Positions 23,131 through 34,210 of a DNA stretch of 64,000 nt are shown here, piece by piece. Location: assembly GCF_039555335.1 (NCBI RefSeq), contig NC_092647.1, positions 19,810,880-19,874,879 on the forward strand, given 5' to 3'. Position 1 is the stretch's first letter. Each line of letters starts with the position of its first letter. Both the position numbers and the translations under genes were made by a program. Under the pieces are notes generated by a model. The model did not search any database. It was not told where the DNA came from and was given only the letters and a program-made list of their open reading frames with translations. The DNA is from Amphiura filiformis (taxonomy: Eukaryota; Echinodermata; Ophiuroidea; Amphilepidida; Amphiuridae).

Positions 23131-24335
23131 GCATGTACCCACAACCACCTAACTGCTAGTAAGACACCCCCTGAAAGTAAGATTTGATTTTGATCAGAAA
23201 ATCTTCAAATGTAGACCCCTTACTTTAAAAAATAATGACTTAAAACTTGGAAGCATGTTTTATTACGTCTTCTGCTGTAACTTGATGGTACTTTTAAACA
23301 GTATCTCTTTAAAAGGTAATACACTATTTTAAAGTGTTGCGATTTGGTAGTTCACAACATCTTGCGAATAGTAGTGAGCTTTGGCAAAAATTGCATTGCT
23401 CATTTCTTTGCGAGCATGTAGAAGAATTCAAATATCACAGAAATACTTTTGTAGGTCCTGTGGTTCTTGAGTTATGTTGTAAAGAGGACTGAAACAACAA
23501 CACTTTTGTAAAATGTACATAACTCATTAACAAACAATAAATTAAGCAAGTTTTCAAAGTATATGATTTATAGAATGAACTTTTACAAAACATCAAAGTG
23601 TTATTTTTTAATAATTTTTTGGCTGCTTTGACCAACAATACCGCATCTACCCTTAAAGGGTAGAACTTATCTACACCTTTCACTAAATGACTAGGATGTT
23701 TACATGTTTGGTTATTTTTTATGGGAACACATTGAAAACGGATGGTAACTATGTTTCCCCAACTTCCTTTGTCATGATAACATTGTCACTGTAATGTTTT
23801 ATATTATTTCCGATGACTACACAGAAAATTGGTACATTTTCAAGCGACAATAATGCTTTTCAAAAAGTGATATATACACTCAAAACCTTTAATATTATTA
23901 TACATCTGATATTTTGTTTTAATATTATTCAATACTGTAATATTTTTTAACTATTACATATGAACTTTCTTTACCCTTTGATTGTGAGGTGAAACAATGA
24001 TATACAGTTTAATTACAAAGTTGCATATATTTAATTCAATATTTTGGTATAAAATTGTCCACATTTATTTTCATTTTTTGGGCCATTTGTTGGGATTTTT
24101 TATTCCACAGTTCTCAGTTAATTAGACTTGTAATATTTCACTAAATTCACAATAAAAAATCATTCAGAAAATGAAAATTCCATTTAAAAGGGAAAGCCAG
24201 CTTCAAAAAAAATGCATACGACATCATTGCATTTCCAGAAGCCAGAGACAAACCTTTGATTCAATAATTGGTCTTATCACTTGCATGATATTTAGCAGAA
24301 CTATACTTCTTAGGGAATAGACCAAAAGATCAATA

Positions 24336-24609
24336 GGGCTATTCCATTTGAAATCTGACATGCCCCTGTAGAAGATGTAAGAAAAGTCTTCCACAGAGGG
24401 AGAATGTTTTTCAAATGGAAATGCCTAGGGTTAAAACCTATACACCCCCTGTATATATGGCTTTACCTATATCTTGCACATACTGCAACTGGAGTGTTTC
24501 AAATGGAAGTTACCCGATTGTCTTTTCTATTTGATACCCATACTCCCTCTGTAGAAGACTTTAGTTAAATCTTCCACAGGGGGAGTATGGATTTTAAATG
24601 GAATAGCCC
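24336..24609. mobile_element. Palindromic 'GGGCTATTCCA' MITE, copy 1
   Basis: GGGCTATTCCATTTGAAATC opens and TTTTAAATGGAATAGCCC closes it. Part of a family with at least eight more copies in the window (25175, 29900, 35539, 35703, 44353, 49710, 51683, 57839), all sharing the AGAAGAC-ATG-CTTAATC block and its complement. Confidence 0.8.
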
Positions 24610-25025
24610 AATGATGTCCTGCAAACTAAACTAATTTTATTAGGAGAGGCCAAAAAGTGTGATTAGATTGGGGCTGTTGTTGAGTAAAATTTACATTGTC
24701 GACAATCGTCTAATTTCAAGATCCAACATCAACAAGTTGTCCTCAAAGCAATACATCAATAAAGTCAAAATATTAAGTTCAGAGACCACATTTTACAAGA
24801 TTTATTGACACCAAAATAGATACCACATATAAAAAAATGCATCATCAAAATATTGGGATTGTAATGGAAAGATAATCGGCACCACTTACGAATGAAGTAG
24901 AACACTGATACAGTTATTTGTTGGTAAATAATGGTGAATTTAAGCATATGTGACAAAGCTGGTCACATATTTGTGTGGTCCCTGTTAAAGTAAGCAAAAG
25001 TCTGATTTTCTTGTAATTTTTTTTA

Positions 25026-25102
25026 GGTCATATAAATATTTTTATATTTTAATATTTATATGACCTAAAAAATATGTGACATTTAAAAATGTCACATATT
25101 CG
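25026..25102. repeat. Two adjacent AT hairpins
   Basis: AGGTCATATAAATATT pairs with AATATTTATATGACCT (25026-25070), followed directly by ATATGTGACATTT pairing with AAATGTCACATAT. These look like transposon end palindromes; no coding. Confidence 0.6.
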
Positions 25103-25174
25103 ATTAACATGATTAATACATTCCTGTTTCAATAATATTCAATGTTCCTTTTCCTTATTGTTATAGTTTCAAAT

Positions 25175-25386
25175 GGGTTATTCCAGTTGAAATCCATACA
25201 CCCCCTGTAGAAGGCATGACCTTAATCTTCCACACAGTGTGTGTAAATTTCAAATGGAGTCACCCATTCAGGTAATCCCATTTGAAATTCACTCTTATTT
25301 TGGGGAGATTAAGGTCATGTCTTCCATAAAGGGCCGTGACAAATCATCTCAAATAGAGGGTTTGTAGACTTTAACTGGAACAGCCA
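25175..25386. mobile_element. Palindromic 'GGGCTATTCCA' MITE, copy 2
   Basis: GGGTTATTCCAGTTGAAATC at the left and CTTTAACTGGAACAGCC at the right, with the usual inner blocks. The right arm is more diverged than the left. Confidence 0.78.
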
Positions 25387-25666
25387 AATTCAGTTTACAG
25401 AGTAATATTGTATACCAATGTGTATAAGGAAATTGTCAATGCTATGACGTTACCTATTCATGAAGATTTGTTTTCGAAACACCTATTTTTACATTATTTG
25501 ATAAGTTACATTATTAGAATCCAACATGTAGGCTACAGCTGTTTGATATTTGGTTACTCAAGTTTGGTTTTCATTTGAAATTTATAGTAAAAATGAAATT
25601 AAAATGTGAATGAAAATATTTATACATGTTGGGAATAGCCATCAAAAGTAGCTTTTAAAACTGGTC

Positions 25667-25836
25667 AACAACACTCACTTTTTGAACCAATATTTCAAAG
25701 AAACCATTCTCCGTCGTCATCAGCAGTGTAATGCTATTGGAAGACTGACTGATGATTCTCTAATGCTTTACACCATGCACTGATGACGGAGAATGATTTC
25801 TTAGAAATATTTGGTTCAGAAAGTGAGTGTTGTTGC
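25667..25836. mobile_element. Palindromic MITE (about 170 bp)
   Basis: CAACAACACTCACTTTTTGA and its complement CAGAAAGTGAGTGTTGTTG form the ends; ATTCTCCGTC and GACGGAGAAT lie further inside. No coding. Confidence 0.85.
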
Positions 25837-26529
25837 CATTCTCTAAATTCAGTAAATTTCCTTTGTCAGCCGTGTAATTGAATGGGATTATTTTGAAATT
25901 TTAAAACGCTTAAAATATCACAAACAAGTAGGCCTATGTTAATAAATAATATTAATTCAAGCTAAAACCATTGGGGTTCGATAATGAACCCCACAAAACT
26001 AACCTTCAAATAAATTAAATACAGTAAAATTTGATTATTACGGGGCGAGAGTCGCCAAAATTCGCTGTGTTGGTTAGGCTTCGATCACTCAGTGTGTAAA
26101 TTGAACAGCGTACCAGTGATCACGACAGCTGCGAAATTCAGACTTGATTTACTTCCATTTTCTGATTGTATGGAATGTGCCATACGGCTGAGCAGTTTTG
26201 CAGTCTCTCTCTATCATGTCATCAGTTGCCTGCTTTTAACGCAATAATCAGAAAGAGCAGACAAACACCGCTGAAAGAATTTGCTGAACACTATAATAAT
26301 AATAATGGGTATCCCTTTAATGACTAATTGAGCTATTGAAAGTACAATAATTTATACAGTGTTATTATGCCCCATTTGCACTTCCTCTTTTTGATTGGTT
26401 AACATCTCTTTGCACAGCTTACAATCCATTCAGGGCTTTTTTCATTTAGCTCACTAATCATATATGTACGTATTGTGAATACTCTCAATCATCTGGGAAT
26501 CATACAATGAGGGAATAAGTTCAATCTAT

Positions 26530-27230
26530 TCAACCAGATTCACGTACTGTTACTTATGACATCGCAAAGTTTTTAGCAAAGATCCTTGGGCCGTTAGTCG
26601 GTAAATCTGAGCACCATATCCTTAATTCCAAAGACTTCGCTGATAAGATTAGTGACTTATCGCTGGAACCCGACGAGACTATCACATCATTTGATGTTAC
26701 GGCACTCTTCACCAGTATCCCCCGGTTGATGCGGTGAAAGCGATACGTGAAGTGTTGAGACAAGATACAAGTTTGCACGAACGTACTGACTTGTCTCCGG
26801 ATCAGTTGTGTGATTTGCTTCAATTATGCCTGGATAACACCTATTTTAGCTATGGCGGTCAATTTTACAAACAATCGCATGGTTGCAGTATGGGTTCACC
26901 AATTTCTCCGATCATTTCCAACCTTTACATGGAGAACTTTGAACGCTTAGCATTGTCGACGTTTGACGGTATCGGCCCATCCAAGTGGTATCGTTATGTC
27001 GATGATACCTGGGTGTTAATTAAAGCCTGTGAACTAGATCGGTTTTTCAACCACATAAACCAAGTTGACCCCAATATCAAGTTCACCCAAGAAGGCTTAT
27101 CAGACAACAAGCTCGCCTTTCTTGATTGTCTCGCTCACGAGAGGAAGACCTTTCCCTGTCAGTATCTGTTTATCGAAAACAGACTCATACTGACCAGTAT
27201 TTGCAGTTCGACTCAAACCATCCGCTAATC
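26530..27230 (+). pseudogene. Penelope reverse transcriptase core
   Basis: Contains the F-D-V block, the G-C-S-M-G-S-P fingers-palm block, the Y-V-D-D catalytic block (two aspartates present) and a D-N-K-L-A-F-L-D-C block, in the order typical of Penelope-like elements. The reading frame is interrupted near its beginning and end and has no N-terminal part, so it cannot act alone. Confidence 0.85.
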
Positions 27231-27589
27231 CAGAAACTCGGTGTGGTAAAGACTCTTTTCCATAGAGCGGAGACCATTGTCACCAAGGAATCCGAAAAGA
27301 AAGCGGAACAAGATCACCTGCGTAAAGCTCTCCACCATTGTGGCTTCAAGAACTGGGCAATTGATAAAGCCCTGAACTCAGGTGGAAAAGACGGTAAAGA
27401 GCCCACCAAACACTCCAACAGTAATTCTGGTAGAACTGCAAGTGCTACAATTCCTTACCACGGTGATTTATCAGAGAAACTTAAGCGCATTTTCAGAGAG
27501 TATAATATCACAACTCACTTTAAGCCAGTCAATACCATACGCCAAGCCTTAGTCCACCCCAAGGACAAGCAACCCAAAGGCAGGCAGAG

Positions 27590-27805
27590 TGGACTTGTAT
27601 ATGGTATTCAGTGCGCGAGAGTTTCAATTGTACTGACACTTATATTGGAGAAACATCTCAACCACTTAAGAAACGGCTAAAACAACATCAGCGCGCTAGT
27701 TCGGGCCCGGCTGAATCAGCGGTTTATACTCACCTTAAAGCCAGCAAACACGAGGTGGACCTAGAGGACGTCAAAGTCCTCGACCGCAAGCTACGGTGGT
27801 ACTGA
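27590..27805 (+). pseudogene. GIY-YIG endonuclease domain of the Penelope-like element
   Basis: G-L-V-Y-G-I-Q-C supplies the first conserved tyrosine and T-Y-I-G-E-T supplies the Y-I-G part, followed by P-L-K-K-R-L-K-Q-H and a downstream H-L-K-A-S-K-H. A frame change separates the two halves. The linker from the transcriptase is basic and polar (27240-27580), as usual. Confidence 0.82.
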
Positions 27806-28060
27806 ACGGGAGTGAAAGAAGCCATCTGGGTGCGATCAGAACAACCATCCCTCAACCGTGGTGGAGGACTCAGGAACAACCTCTCACACGCCTGGGACAG
27901 AACCATCAGAACTCTACCTCGGCAAATGACGTCACAGGGCGACGTCATCTCGTTCTCAAGGTGTTTAACATCACAACCCAGCTGAAGGTCAGTGGTACTG
28001 GCCGCAACGTTGGTTGCTCCAAGGTACGTGAATCTGGTTGAATAGATTGAACTTATTCCC

Positions 28061-28569
28061 TCATATATGTACGTCCATATCAAAACGATGCACTTGTCGG
28101 CTGCTATATGTGTCTCATTTCACATAATAGCTAGGAATAAATACCAGACTCATCTCCGAAAATGGAGGTCACTTCAAATCATTCCAAATCACATGATTTA
28201 GGAATACAGAGAACCTTCAACCTTCAGAAGTCCATGATGTCTGGGGATTATATACTCTCCATGCAAAATCATGCTAGAGTTTTTCGACAGAAAACTAATG
28301 CTTAAAATCTCTCACATCTGTGGTACTTGCCAGATTTAACATTAGTTATCAAATTTGAACCAAAGTCGTACAAATTTCTGCTCATTTGAATATTTAATTT
28401 AATTTATAAACTTTTTCTATGAATTAAAACATAAATGGCACTTATCCATACTTCTATTCGGTGGTGTGAGATCTTAAGATACAACATGGCTAAATGCTTT
28501 CAAATTTCCCCTCCGACACCATGGGTATATCTGAGTATTACATCTTGTGATGTGAGTAAGTCAAATTAA
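28061..28569. other. Intergenic stretch downstream of gene B
   Basis: No feature recognised. It should include the 3' untranslated region of gene B; no strong polyadenylation signal was pinned down. Confidence 0.45.
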
Positions 28570-29297
28570 TTATGTATGTATGCTTGGATCATCAACATCA
28601 ACATAATCAGAACCATGTTTAGATCCCAAGGTTTTAGACAAACTGGGATCATCAACATCAACATAATCAGAGCCAGATTTTGGTACTGGTTTTTTGGCAG
28701 GTTTTTTGGACAAACTTGGATCATCAACATCAACATAATCAGAGCCAGATTTTGGTACTGGTTTTTTGGACAAACTTGGATCATCAACATCAACATAATC
28801 AGACCCAAATTTAGGCACTGGGCTTTTGGATAAACTTGGATTATCCACATTCACATAATCAGAACCAAGTTTAGATGTTGGACTTTTAGACAATCTTGGA
28901 TCATCTACATCAACATAATCTTTGTTCTTTTGTTCATCAGTGTCTGTGATTGGTTGAGATGCAGCTGGGGGCTCTAGAGTGAAATATTCCCTGCTGGGAT
29001 CATTGGAATCTTGCAAATCCACATTCTTAGATGTGCTCGTGTCTTGACCGATGTAGTCATCATCATCGCTATCAGCATTTTGGGCTTGGGAGGATCTTGT
29101 ATTGAAAACTGGTGGCTCAGTGTATTTTTCTGGATCTGTGTAATCTGCTGATCCAAAATCCTGGTTTGGTTTCTTGAGAGATTGGTATTGAGAGTTGATG
29201 GTTGACGATTCTGATTTGTTGAGAGTGGTGTATTCTCCATGTGATGGGCCACGTATGGTTTCTTTGTTGACAACATCGTAGCCTGGATTCAGTGCTC
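28570..29297 (-). CDS. Gene B exon 6: tyrosine-motif tail
   Basis: Acceptor TTTGTGTCTAG, phase 1. Modules in order: N-P-G-Y-D-V-V, E-Y-T-T-L, S-Q-Y-Q-S-L-K-K-P, G-S-A-D-Y-T-D-P-E-K-Y-T-E-P-P-V-F, an acidic D-D-D-D-Y, R-E-Y-F-T-L-E-P-P, then six D-Y-V-D-V-D units each followed by P-S-L-S-K. The second unit reads Y-V-N-V, a GRB2-type site. The last four units are almost identical at DNA level, so the array grew recently. Stop TAA at 28570-28572. Confidence 0.88.
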
Positions 29298-32200
29298 CTA
29301 GACACAAATGAAGATAGCAAAAGTCATTAATATGTGGGATAAGAGATTGTGGTTCAGTAGTTAGAATTCTGGATTCTGGTGCAAGAGGTTTCAGGTTTAA
29401 TTCCTGATAGTGGAAAACTTGCTGGGGTATTGTCTTGGAAAAAAAAGTTTCAGTTTGAATTAGCAACATCTGTAGATTAAATTCAGAATTCCATTCTCCC
29501 ATGGTGCATTTAGTGTTGGGTATATCATGAGAGGATTCCATCCTTCAGAGGGGAATTATTTTGCCAGGGGAAGGGGGGCAAAATCAAACAAATTTGCCAA
29601 AATTGCTGCCAAAAGTGGAAATTGTCGTAATTTTGGGTTTTTACTTGTGGGGGCATTGGGGGGGGGGGAGAGTTCTGACTGGGGGAATTTCTACCCCCAC
29701 ACCCTCTGTGGCACAGCCACTGTAACTATCTCAACCCATCCTGGTTTTCAAATGGACCCAAATGGAAATAATTTTCACAATAGGCTTTCTTTGACTTATT
29801 CAGTATTGTGAAATCCAAAAAAATCAAATCAAAATCAGAACATTTGACAAAGTATGCAAAACGTTTATATTCCAGCTTTGGTGCATTAACCCACAAAATG
29901 GGCTATTCCAGTTAAAATCCATACACCCCCTATGGAAGACATGGCCTTGATCTTCAGCACAAGGAATGTGAATTTCAAATGCGGTTACCTCAATGGGTGA
30001 CTCCATTTGAAATCTACACCCCCTGTGTGGGAGATTCATGTCATATCTCCCATGTATGGATTTAAACCGGAATAGCCTAATGTAATATGAGATATATGAA
30101 ACATCAGTAACAAAATGGGTTAGAAACTTTGAGTGTTAATTAACTTCAAAGAAGAGAAAAAAAAAATAGTTCAGCATACCTCCAAAAGAAATTCCATTGC
30201 TGTATCTATTTCCATCTATTTCTGCATAATCTTCTTGTTCATCATCTCTGTGAAATGTACATGAAGTCATTAAAATCTGAAATTAAAACTTTGGTATATC
30301 TTTAGTGTTTGATTATTATTATTATCAGTGATTATAAAACCATTGAAACCAAAATCAACCTTGATTATGACCAAATTTAGTCATATTTTGCCCAATTTTT
30401 GCAGGTTCTGCATGCAAGGTGTTCAGGAAGAGTCATTATGGGAGACTTGACTTGACTTGATGTCTGTTCGCCCATCAAGAAGGGAAGGGGTGTCATCTAT
30501 CCTTTCCCTTGATGTCACAAATCCTAGTGACACCCTTGGGTTACGCTCAAATTAAAGTAATTGTCGCCCAGTGCTTGTATTTTTACGGTCAGTCAGGGAA
30601 TGTGGTACTGGCTGTTTTACTCATGAAATCCTGCATGGGACACTGTCATGAGAAACCAGATGAACAGTAACTTGCTATAAAGGGCTTTGGCTCTCTAAAA
30701 GTTTTGTTATGTAAATCATACAGTTTCATGCTCTGTAACTTTTACACTGGTTTTTGGAGCTTGATCTTTTGTTATTCTAAAACCAATCACTATTTTATGT
30801 GCACAAGGTCATTCCTACACATTAAAAGAGTATATCGCACGAGTTTCATACACTCTAAGATAGCGAGAACCAGTTAGAGCAAGCGTTAGAAAAATCCTAA
30901 CCATGCATTGATTGTGTCTAATTGCACTCCGCATACTACACGCAGTTTTTCGCGCACGTTTGAGTCGCGTACAATTGATTCATTTTTCGGGCGGGTTGAT
31001 ACATTTATAATTGGTTCTATTTTCCAATATATTTAGTGATAATTTTGTTATAAAATTATAAATAATAATTATAATTGTTATAAACTTGTATTACTTGTTG
31101 CTCAATAAATTATACAAAATAATGCACTTGCACTGATGTTGATGCGTCTAATTAGACGCATCAACATCAGCACGCATTCATTATTTGTCTAATTTCTCTC
31201 CCAACAAGTAATACACGTTCATTAACCTATAAATATTGTGCGGACTACATATCACATTAGTGTACTCAGGGAATGTAATATTGGAATAGGCTAAAATAGT
31301 TTGATGTTTTAATATTAGATTATACCTGTTATATTTGATGGGTACTTGACTCTCCTTTCTGCCTTGTTGTATTCCTAGTCTTCTGCAATATATCATCATA
31401 CCTACAGCAATGGCTATCACCAGAACAAGTAATCCAATCCCCAGGCCTATGCCGATGCCTACTGCAACAGATATCCTGTTTAAGACAAATGTATGGTGTT
31501 CTATTATGTTACTGAAGGCTGCACTGATCTTCTTCAAAAGTAACTGTTCTTAAAAATTATACAGTGGAAACTCATTATAACGAAGTTGTCAGGGACAGAG
31601 AAATTAGTTCTTTATATCCAAATTTCGTTATATCAGGGTTGTAAAAACAATAAATAACAAAAGAATTTTGTATCTTGGTTCTGGAAAAATACTTCTTTAT
31701 AACAGGATTTTTCTTGTATCCGATTTCGTTATAATGAGGTTTTACTGTAATAGTTTCAACACTTAGAAGCTTGAATCATTTGATTGGTGTATTGAGGAGC
31801 CTATGGGCATTTTTTCAGCAGTCTTCATGAGATTTTTTTTAATTTGACATTTTCTTCATTTGGATGGGGTCGGGTGGGTGTGTCTTTATGATGCTACATC
31901 ACTGTCAGAGCTCATATAACTAACTGTTATGAGTTTACAGCAATTTGGATACATACAATCCAACTTCTTTTATTGAGCTATGATGGGACCGAGCATTGGC
32001 TGGATAAATGACAAATCAGGATAAGTGAATTGTGTGTAATTATGCATTGATTGTCCAAAGTGCTGAATTTGGAACAAATTCAACATTTTGGAACATTAAA
32101 AGGGCATTTCGTGATCCACAGCCTCATCCCCCACTTTTCTCAAAAAAGTTGAGATTTTTATATCACTGGAAACCTCTGGCTACATAATGTTTATGTACAA

Positions 32201-33298
32201 AATATTTCTTGCAGATTAATTCGTTTAGCAAAGATATCGTGAAATTACAAGGTATTGTCTATGGAGCAGTGTAATACACATAACCAAGCATAACTCGCAA
32301 ACGCAATATCGGAATCAACTGAAATTTTGGGAATATGCTTTTTCGTGGATATGTACTGAAAAATGTCATAAAAAGAGGATGCTAGGATCACGAAATACTC
32401 CTTTAAGAACATGTTTTCCACTGAAGGTCACACAGCCTGATAACAGAGAGAAGAGATCCGTATAAGGGAGGTTTGACTGTACAGTTTGCAGGAGAAAAAT
32501 AGCATCAGGACTTACTGATTCTTTCAAATTGTATCAGGAATTCTGAAAACTGATGTGTCTTGGGAGATATATAGATGTGAAAACTTACCCTTTTTGAGGA
32601 TCACTATTGGCAGTGCTGGGAGATGTTATTGGTATAGTTGGACTGATGTGATTTGGAATAGAAGTATACAAATGCTCTGCCGTAGTTCCTTTTGGAGTAT
32701 CATATGTAGAGGATTGTTCACTGCTGTCTTCACCATTGTTTTTTGCTGGAATGCATTCACAATGTCCAGGAGGAAAATAGCACCAAGACATCATGACACT
32801 TTCAAATTGACATTTTTGTTTTGGACCACGTGAACACATTATTTTTTCATCAGGTCTGTTATAGCAACATCTAGCATATCTATGACAATCCACACGTAAA
32901 TTGCTTGGACCACATTCATTCCCGTTAATTGGATAGCCTGAGCAAGGATTAACAATATCCTCATCAGCTACAAATGGTACTGAAAAAATAAAACATGTTA
33001 TGAGAGAATCAGAGGCATACCATTTCATACTTTCAGGAGACTGTGATATTGAGCAATGTAATTATTATCAACTGCTTGTCACAAAATTGTAAATTACATG
33101 GCCTGCCTGGTGCACAAAAGGGTTAACTCCTGTGGTTAAACAAAGGCAGTTTTGTGTTTTACCACTATGCCAAACCTTTCGTGTTCCAGGTAGCTAAGGC
33201 AGTTAGCCATTTTATGCTCCCAAGCTGTCATTATTTAAATATGTTGATTTAACTATTTATCAAATGGGTGATTGATTGGTTGATTGATTGATTGATAG

Positions 33299-33341
<43 letters not shown>

Positions 33342-34185
33342 TGTTGGTTGATTGATTGATGATTGATCATGCTTATAACATTACATACCTGTCTCTGGCA
33401 ACTTTATAGTCAAAGTTGTGCAGTTGCCTCTTCTCATGCAGCCTCTGCACATGCTGTAAACAAAGGAGGAAAACTATGAGTTGGTTTACAAGTTCCATGT
33501 CATTTGTTGTTATTTGAAATCTGCAAAAAAGTTCTTAATTAACTTTGTAAGCCATGGAATAATTGAGTGCAGGAATTTTTTCTATAATTTGATCAGCTCA
33601 TAATCATTGGGAGTTGTTAAGCTTTTACCACTACGCCAAAAAGTAGACTGATGTTAAGAGTGATATAGTTGACCTGAATGGTCTATATTTTCAAAATAAA
33701 GTATTAATCTGTGATGTTATTATAGCTGATCAAACTATATAGTTCTTATCATGGTTAACTTCCTTAGGTAGTTTTTGATCATAAATTTCTTTGTAATGGC
33801 GGATTGAATTCTAACCATCACTTGGCTCTTCGGATTAGTGTATACTAGGGAACCAGGGATGGTCCCCGGTTCCACGAATGTCCGCCGTTGAAATACATAG
33901 ATCATACAAATGTCTGCAATCAAGGGTGATTATAAATGCAGACTCCCCTTAACACAAACACAATTGGCAGGTATATTGGCCTTCCACTAGCATGTAAACT
34001 GAAGTGTGAATATCAGAGACCTTTCAACTCTTTTGCTTTCAGACTTCTTTAAGAAGCCTTAAAATTTAGTGATGGTATTATTATTTTCAAAAATGTGGGG
34101 CTTACCAGTTAAAATTTTGTGCATAAGAACTCTGTACCATGATGAGCAGTAGGAGAAACCAATTCATCCCATTGATATAAGCCAT
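28570..34185 (-). CDS. Gene B: cysteine-rich type I receptor with D-Y-V-D-V-D tail, complete
   Basis: Six exons join without a break: 34185-34106, 33453-33389, 32979-32589, 31475-31326, 30247-30180, 29297-28570 (1482 nt, 493 residues). Order: signal peptide (about 1-22), an N-C-M-C-R-G-C exon, a ten-cysteine module (about 58-125) ending H-C-E-C, a Ser/Thr-rich stalk, a glycine-rich helix (about 182-208), a Y-A-E-I exon and a 242-residue tail. The tail begins L-N-P-G-Y and has Y-T-T-L, Y-Q-S-L-K-K-P, A-D-Y-T-D-P-E-K-Y, E-Y-F-T-L-E-P-P and six D-Y-V-D/N-V-D repeats. It is the cleanest member of the cluster. It probably signals through SH2 proteins (inference). Family not recognised. Confidence 0.88.
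29536..29715. repeat. G-rich interspersed repeat, copy 1 of 3
   Basis: Shares GGGGGCAAAATCAA, AAATTGCTGC and AAATTxTCGTAATTT-type blocks and a G-run with 50406-50520 and 62755-62920. Likely the interior of an old DNA transposon. Confidence 0.5.
29900..30079. mobile_element. Palindromic 'GGGCTATTCCA' MITE, copy 3
   Basis: GGGCTATTCCAGTTAAAATC at the left and GGATTTAAACCGGAATAGCC at the right. Lies in gene B intron 5. Confidence 0.8.
30180..30247 (-). CDS. Gene B exon 5: juxtamembrane Y-A-E-I exon
   Basis: 68 bp, acceptor ATTTCACAG, donor GTATGC. Codes D-D-E-Q-E-D-Y-A-E-I-D-G-N-R-Y. Length and phases equal the D exon at 60852-60919 (E-Q-Y-A-E-I-D-Q-N-K-Y) and the C exon at 39849-39916. Confidence 0.85.
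30248..31325. other. Gene B intron 4
   Basis: Contains repeat copy 3 of the family at 12150 (30872-31222). Nothing else recognised. Confidence 0.5.
30872..31222. repeat. Interspersed repeat, copy 3 of 3
   Basis: Shares GCATTGATTGTGTCTAATTG, the TTGATACATTTATAATT zone, and the GATGCGTCTAATTAGACGCATC palindrome-bearing zone with 12150 and 15003. CTTGTATTACTTGTTG and CAACAAGTAATACACG are the hairpin arms. Confidence 0.65.
31326..31475 (-). CDS. Gene B exon 4: transmembrane exon
   Basis: 150 bp, acceptor CTTAAACAG, donor GTATAATC. Codes V-A-V-G-I-G-I-G-L-G-I-G-L-L then a run of I/A/V to I-Y-C-R-R, then a basic segment and Y-N-R. The G-x-G-x-G-x-G face could pack helix against helix (GxxxG-like, inference). 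Confidence 0.87.
31560..31749. mobile_element. Pogo/Tigger-like MITE
   Basis: ACAGTGGAAACTCATTATAA and its partner TTCGTTATAATGAGGTTTTACTGT are inverted ends flanked by TA. The CAGT...AAC-CTC...TATAACGA pattern is typical of pogo/Tigger relatives with TA target sites. Lies in gene B intron 3. Confidence 0.72.
32096..32405. mobile_element. MITE with 'AAGGGCATTTCGTGATCC' ends, copy 1
   Basis: Ends AAGGGCATTTCGTGATCC and GGATCACGAAATACTCCTT are inverted. The whole element is about 85-90 percent similar by eye to 55088-55416. Lies in gene B intron 3. Confidence 0.85.
32589..32979 (-). CDS. Gene B exon 3: cysteine-rich module and stalk
   Basis: 391 bp, acceptor ATTTTTTCAG, donor GTAAGT. Cysteines: C-x9-C-x8-C-x5-C-C-x9-C-x7-C-x9-C-x6-C-E-C, ten in all. 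After C-E-C-I-P comes a Ser/Thr/Pro-rich stretch (S-S-E-Q-S-S-T-Y-D-T-P through T-S-P-S-T-A-N-S) suited to O-glycosylation, leading to the helix exon in phase 2. Confidence 0.87.
33262..33364. repeat. TGAT/GATT microsatellite
   Basis: About 20 copies of GATT with a few interruptions, in gene B intron 2, ending about 25 bp from exon 2. Confidence 0.92.
33389..33453 (-). CDS. Gene B exon 2: small cysteine exon
   Basis: 65 bp, acceptor TTGTTTACAG, donor GTATGT. With exon 1 it codes N-C-M-C-R-G-C-M-R-R-G-N-C. The corresponding C exon (43387-43448) reads C-L-C-N-C; both split the first cysteine codon after TG. Confidence 0.83.
33581..33745. mobile_element. MITE with TTTGATCAGCTC ends, copy 2
   Basis: TATAATTTGATCAGCTCATA and AGCTGATCAAACTATATA ends with the GCTTTTACCACTACGCCAAA interior, matching 19315-19565. 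Lies in gene B intron 1. Confidence 0.72.
34106..34185 (-). CDS. Gene B exon 1: signal peptide
   Basis: ATG at 34185 opens M-A-Y-I-N-G-M-N-W-F-L-L-L-L-I-M-V then Q-S-S-Y-A-Q. The S-Y-A end is a good signal peptidase site. The exon ends T-G in phase 2 before GTAAG, exactly as in gene C exon 1. A second in-frame ATG seven codons in (M-N-W-F) would still give a signal peptide. Confidence 0.83.
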
Positions 34186-34210
34186 GATTTTCCTTGTGAT
34201 TGAAAATTAT

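Larger units (their letters stand above)
22275..26471. other. Intergenic region between genes A and B (left part)
   Basis: No gene recognised. It contains a direct repeat of an AAACGAGGACAC block (22740 and 22801), an inverted-end repeat (22943-23130), two 'CCCCTGTAGAAG' palindromic MITEs, AT hairpins near 25026-25100 and a palindromic MITE at 25667-25836. Confidence 0.5.
26472..28060 (+). mobile_element. Penelope-like retroelement, 5'-truncated
   Basis: The plus strand holds a Penelope-type reverse transcriptase followed by a GIY-YIG endonuclease, the hallmark pair of this group. Visible: T-S-F-D-V-T-A-L-F-T-S-I-P (near 26690), Q-S-H-G-C-S-M-G-S-P-I-S-P (near 26880), R-Y-V-D-D-T-W-V (near 26990), and T-Y-I-G-E-T-S-Q-P-L-K-K-R-L (near 27640). 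The N-terminal part of the transcriptase is missing and the coding is interrupted. About 40 bp starting TGAGGGAATAAGTTCAATCT near 26508 recurs as its complement ending near 28062. TCATATATGTACGT occurs at 26458-26471 and 28061-28074, a likely 14-bp target duplication. Confidence 0.9.
29298..30179. other. Gene B intron 5 with two repeats
   Basis: Holds a G-rich repeat at 29536-29715 (related to 50406-50520 and 62755-62920) and a palindromic MITE at 29900-30079. No coding. Confidence 0.55.

Noticed and set aside
28576-28833. Regular 60-120 bp spaced repeats resembling a CRISPR array
   Set aside because: The repeats code D-Y-V-D-V-D in gene B's tail, spacers are also coding and similar to each other, and the DNA is eukaryotic.
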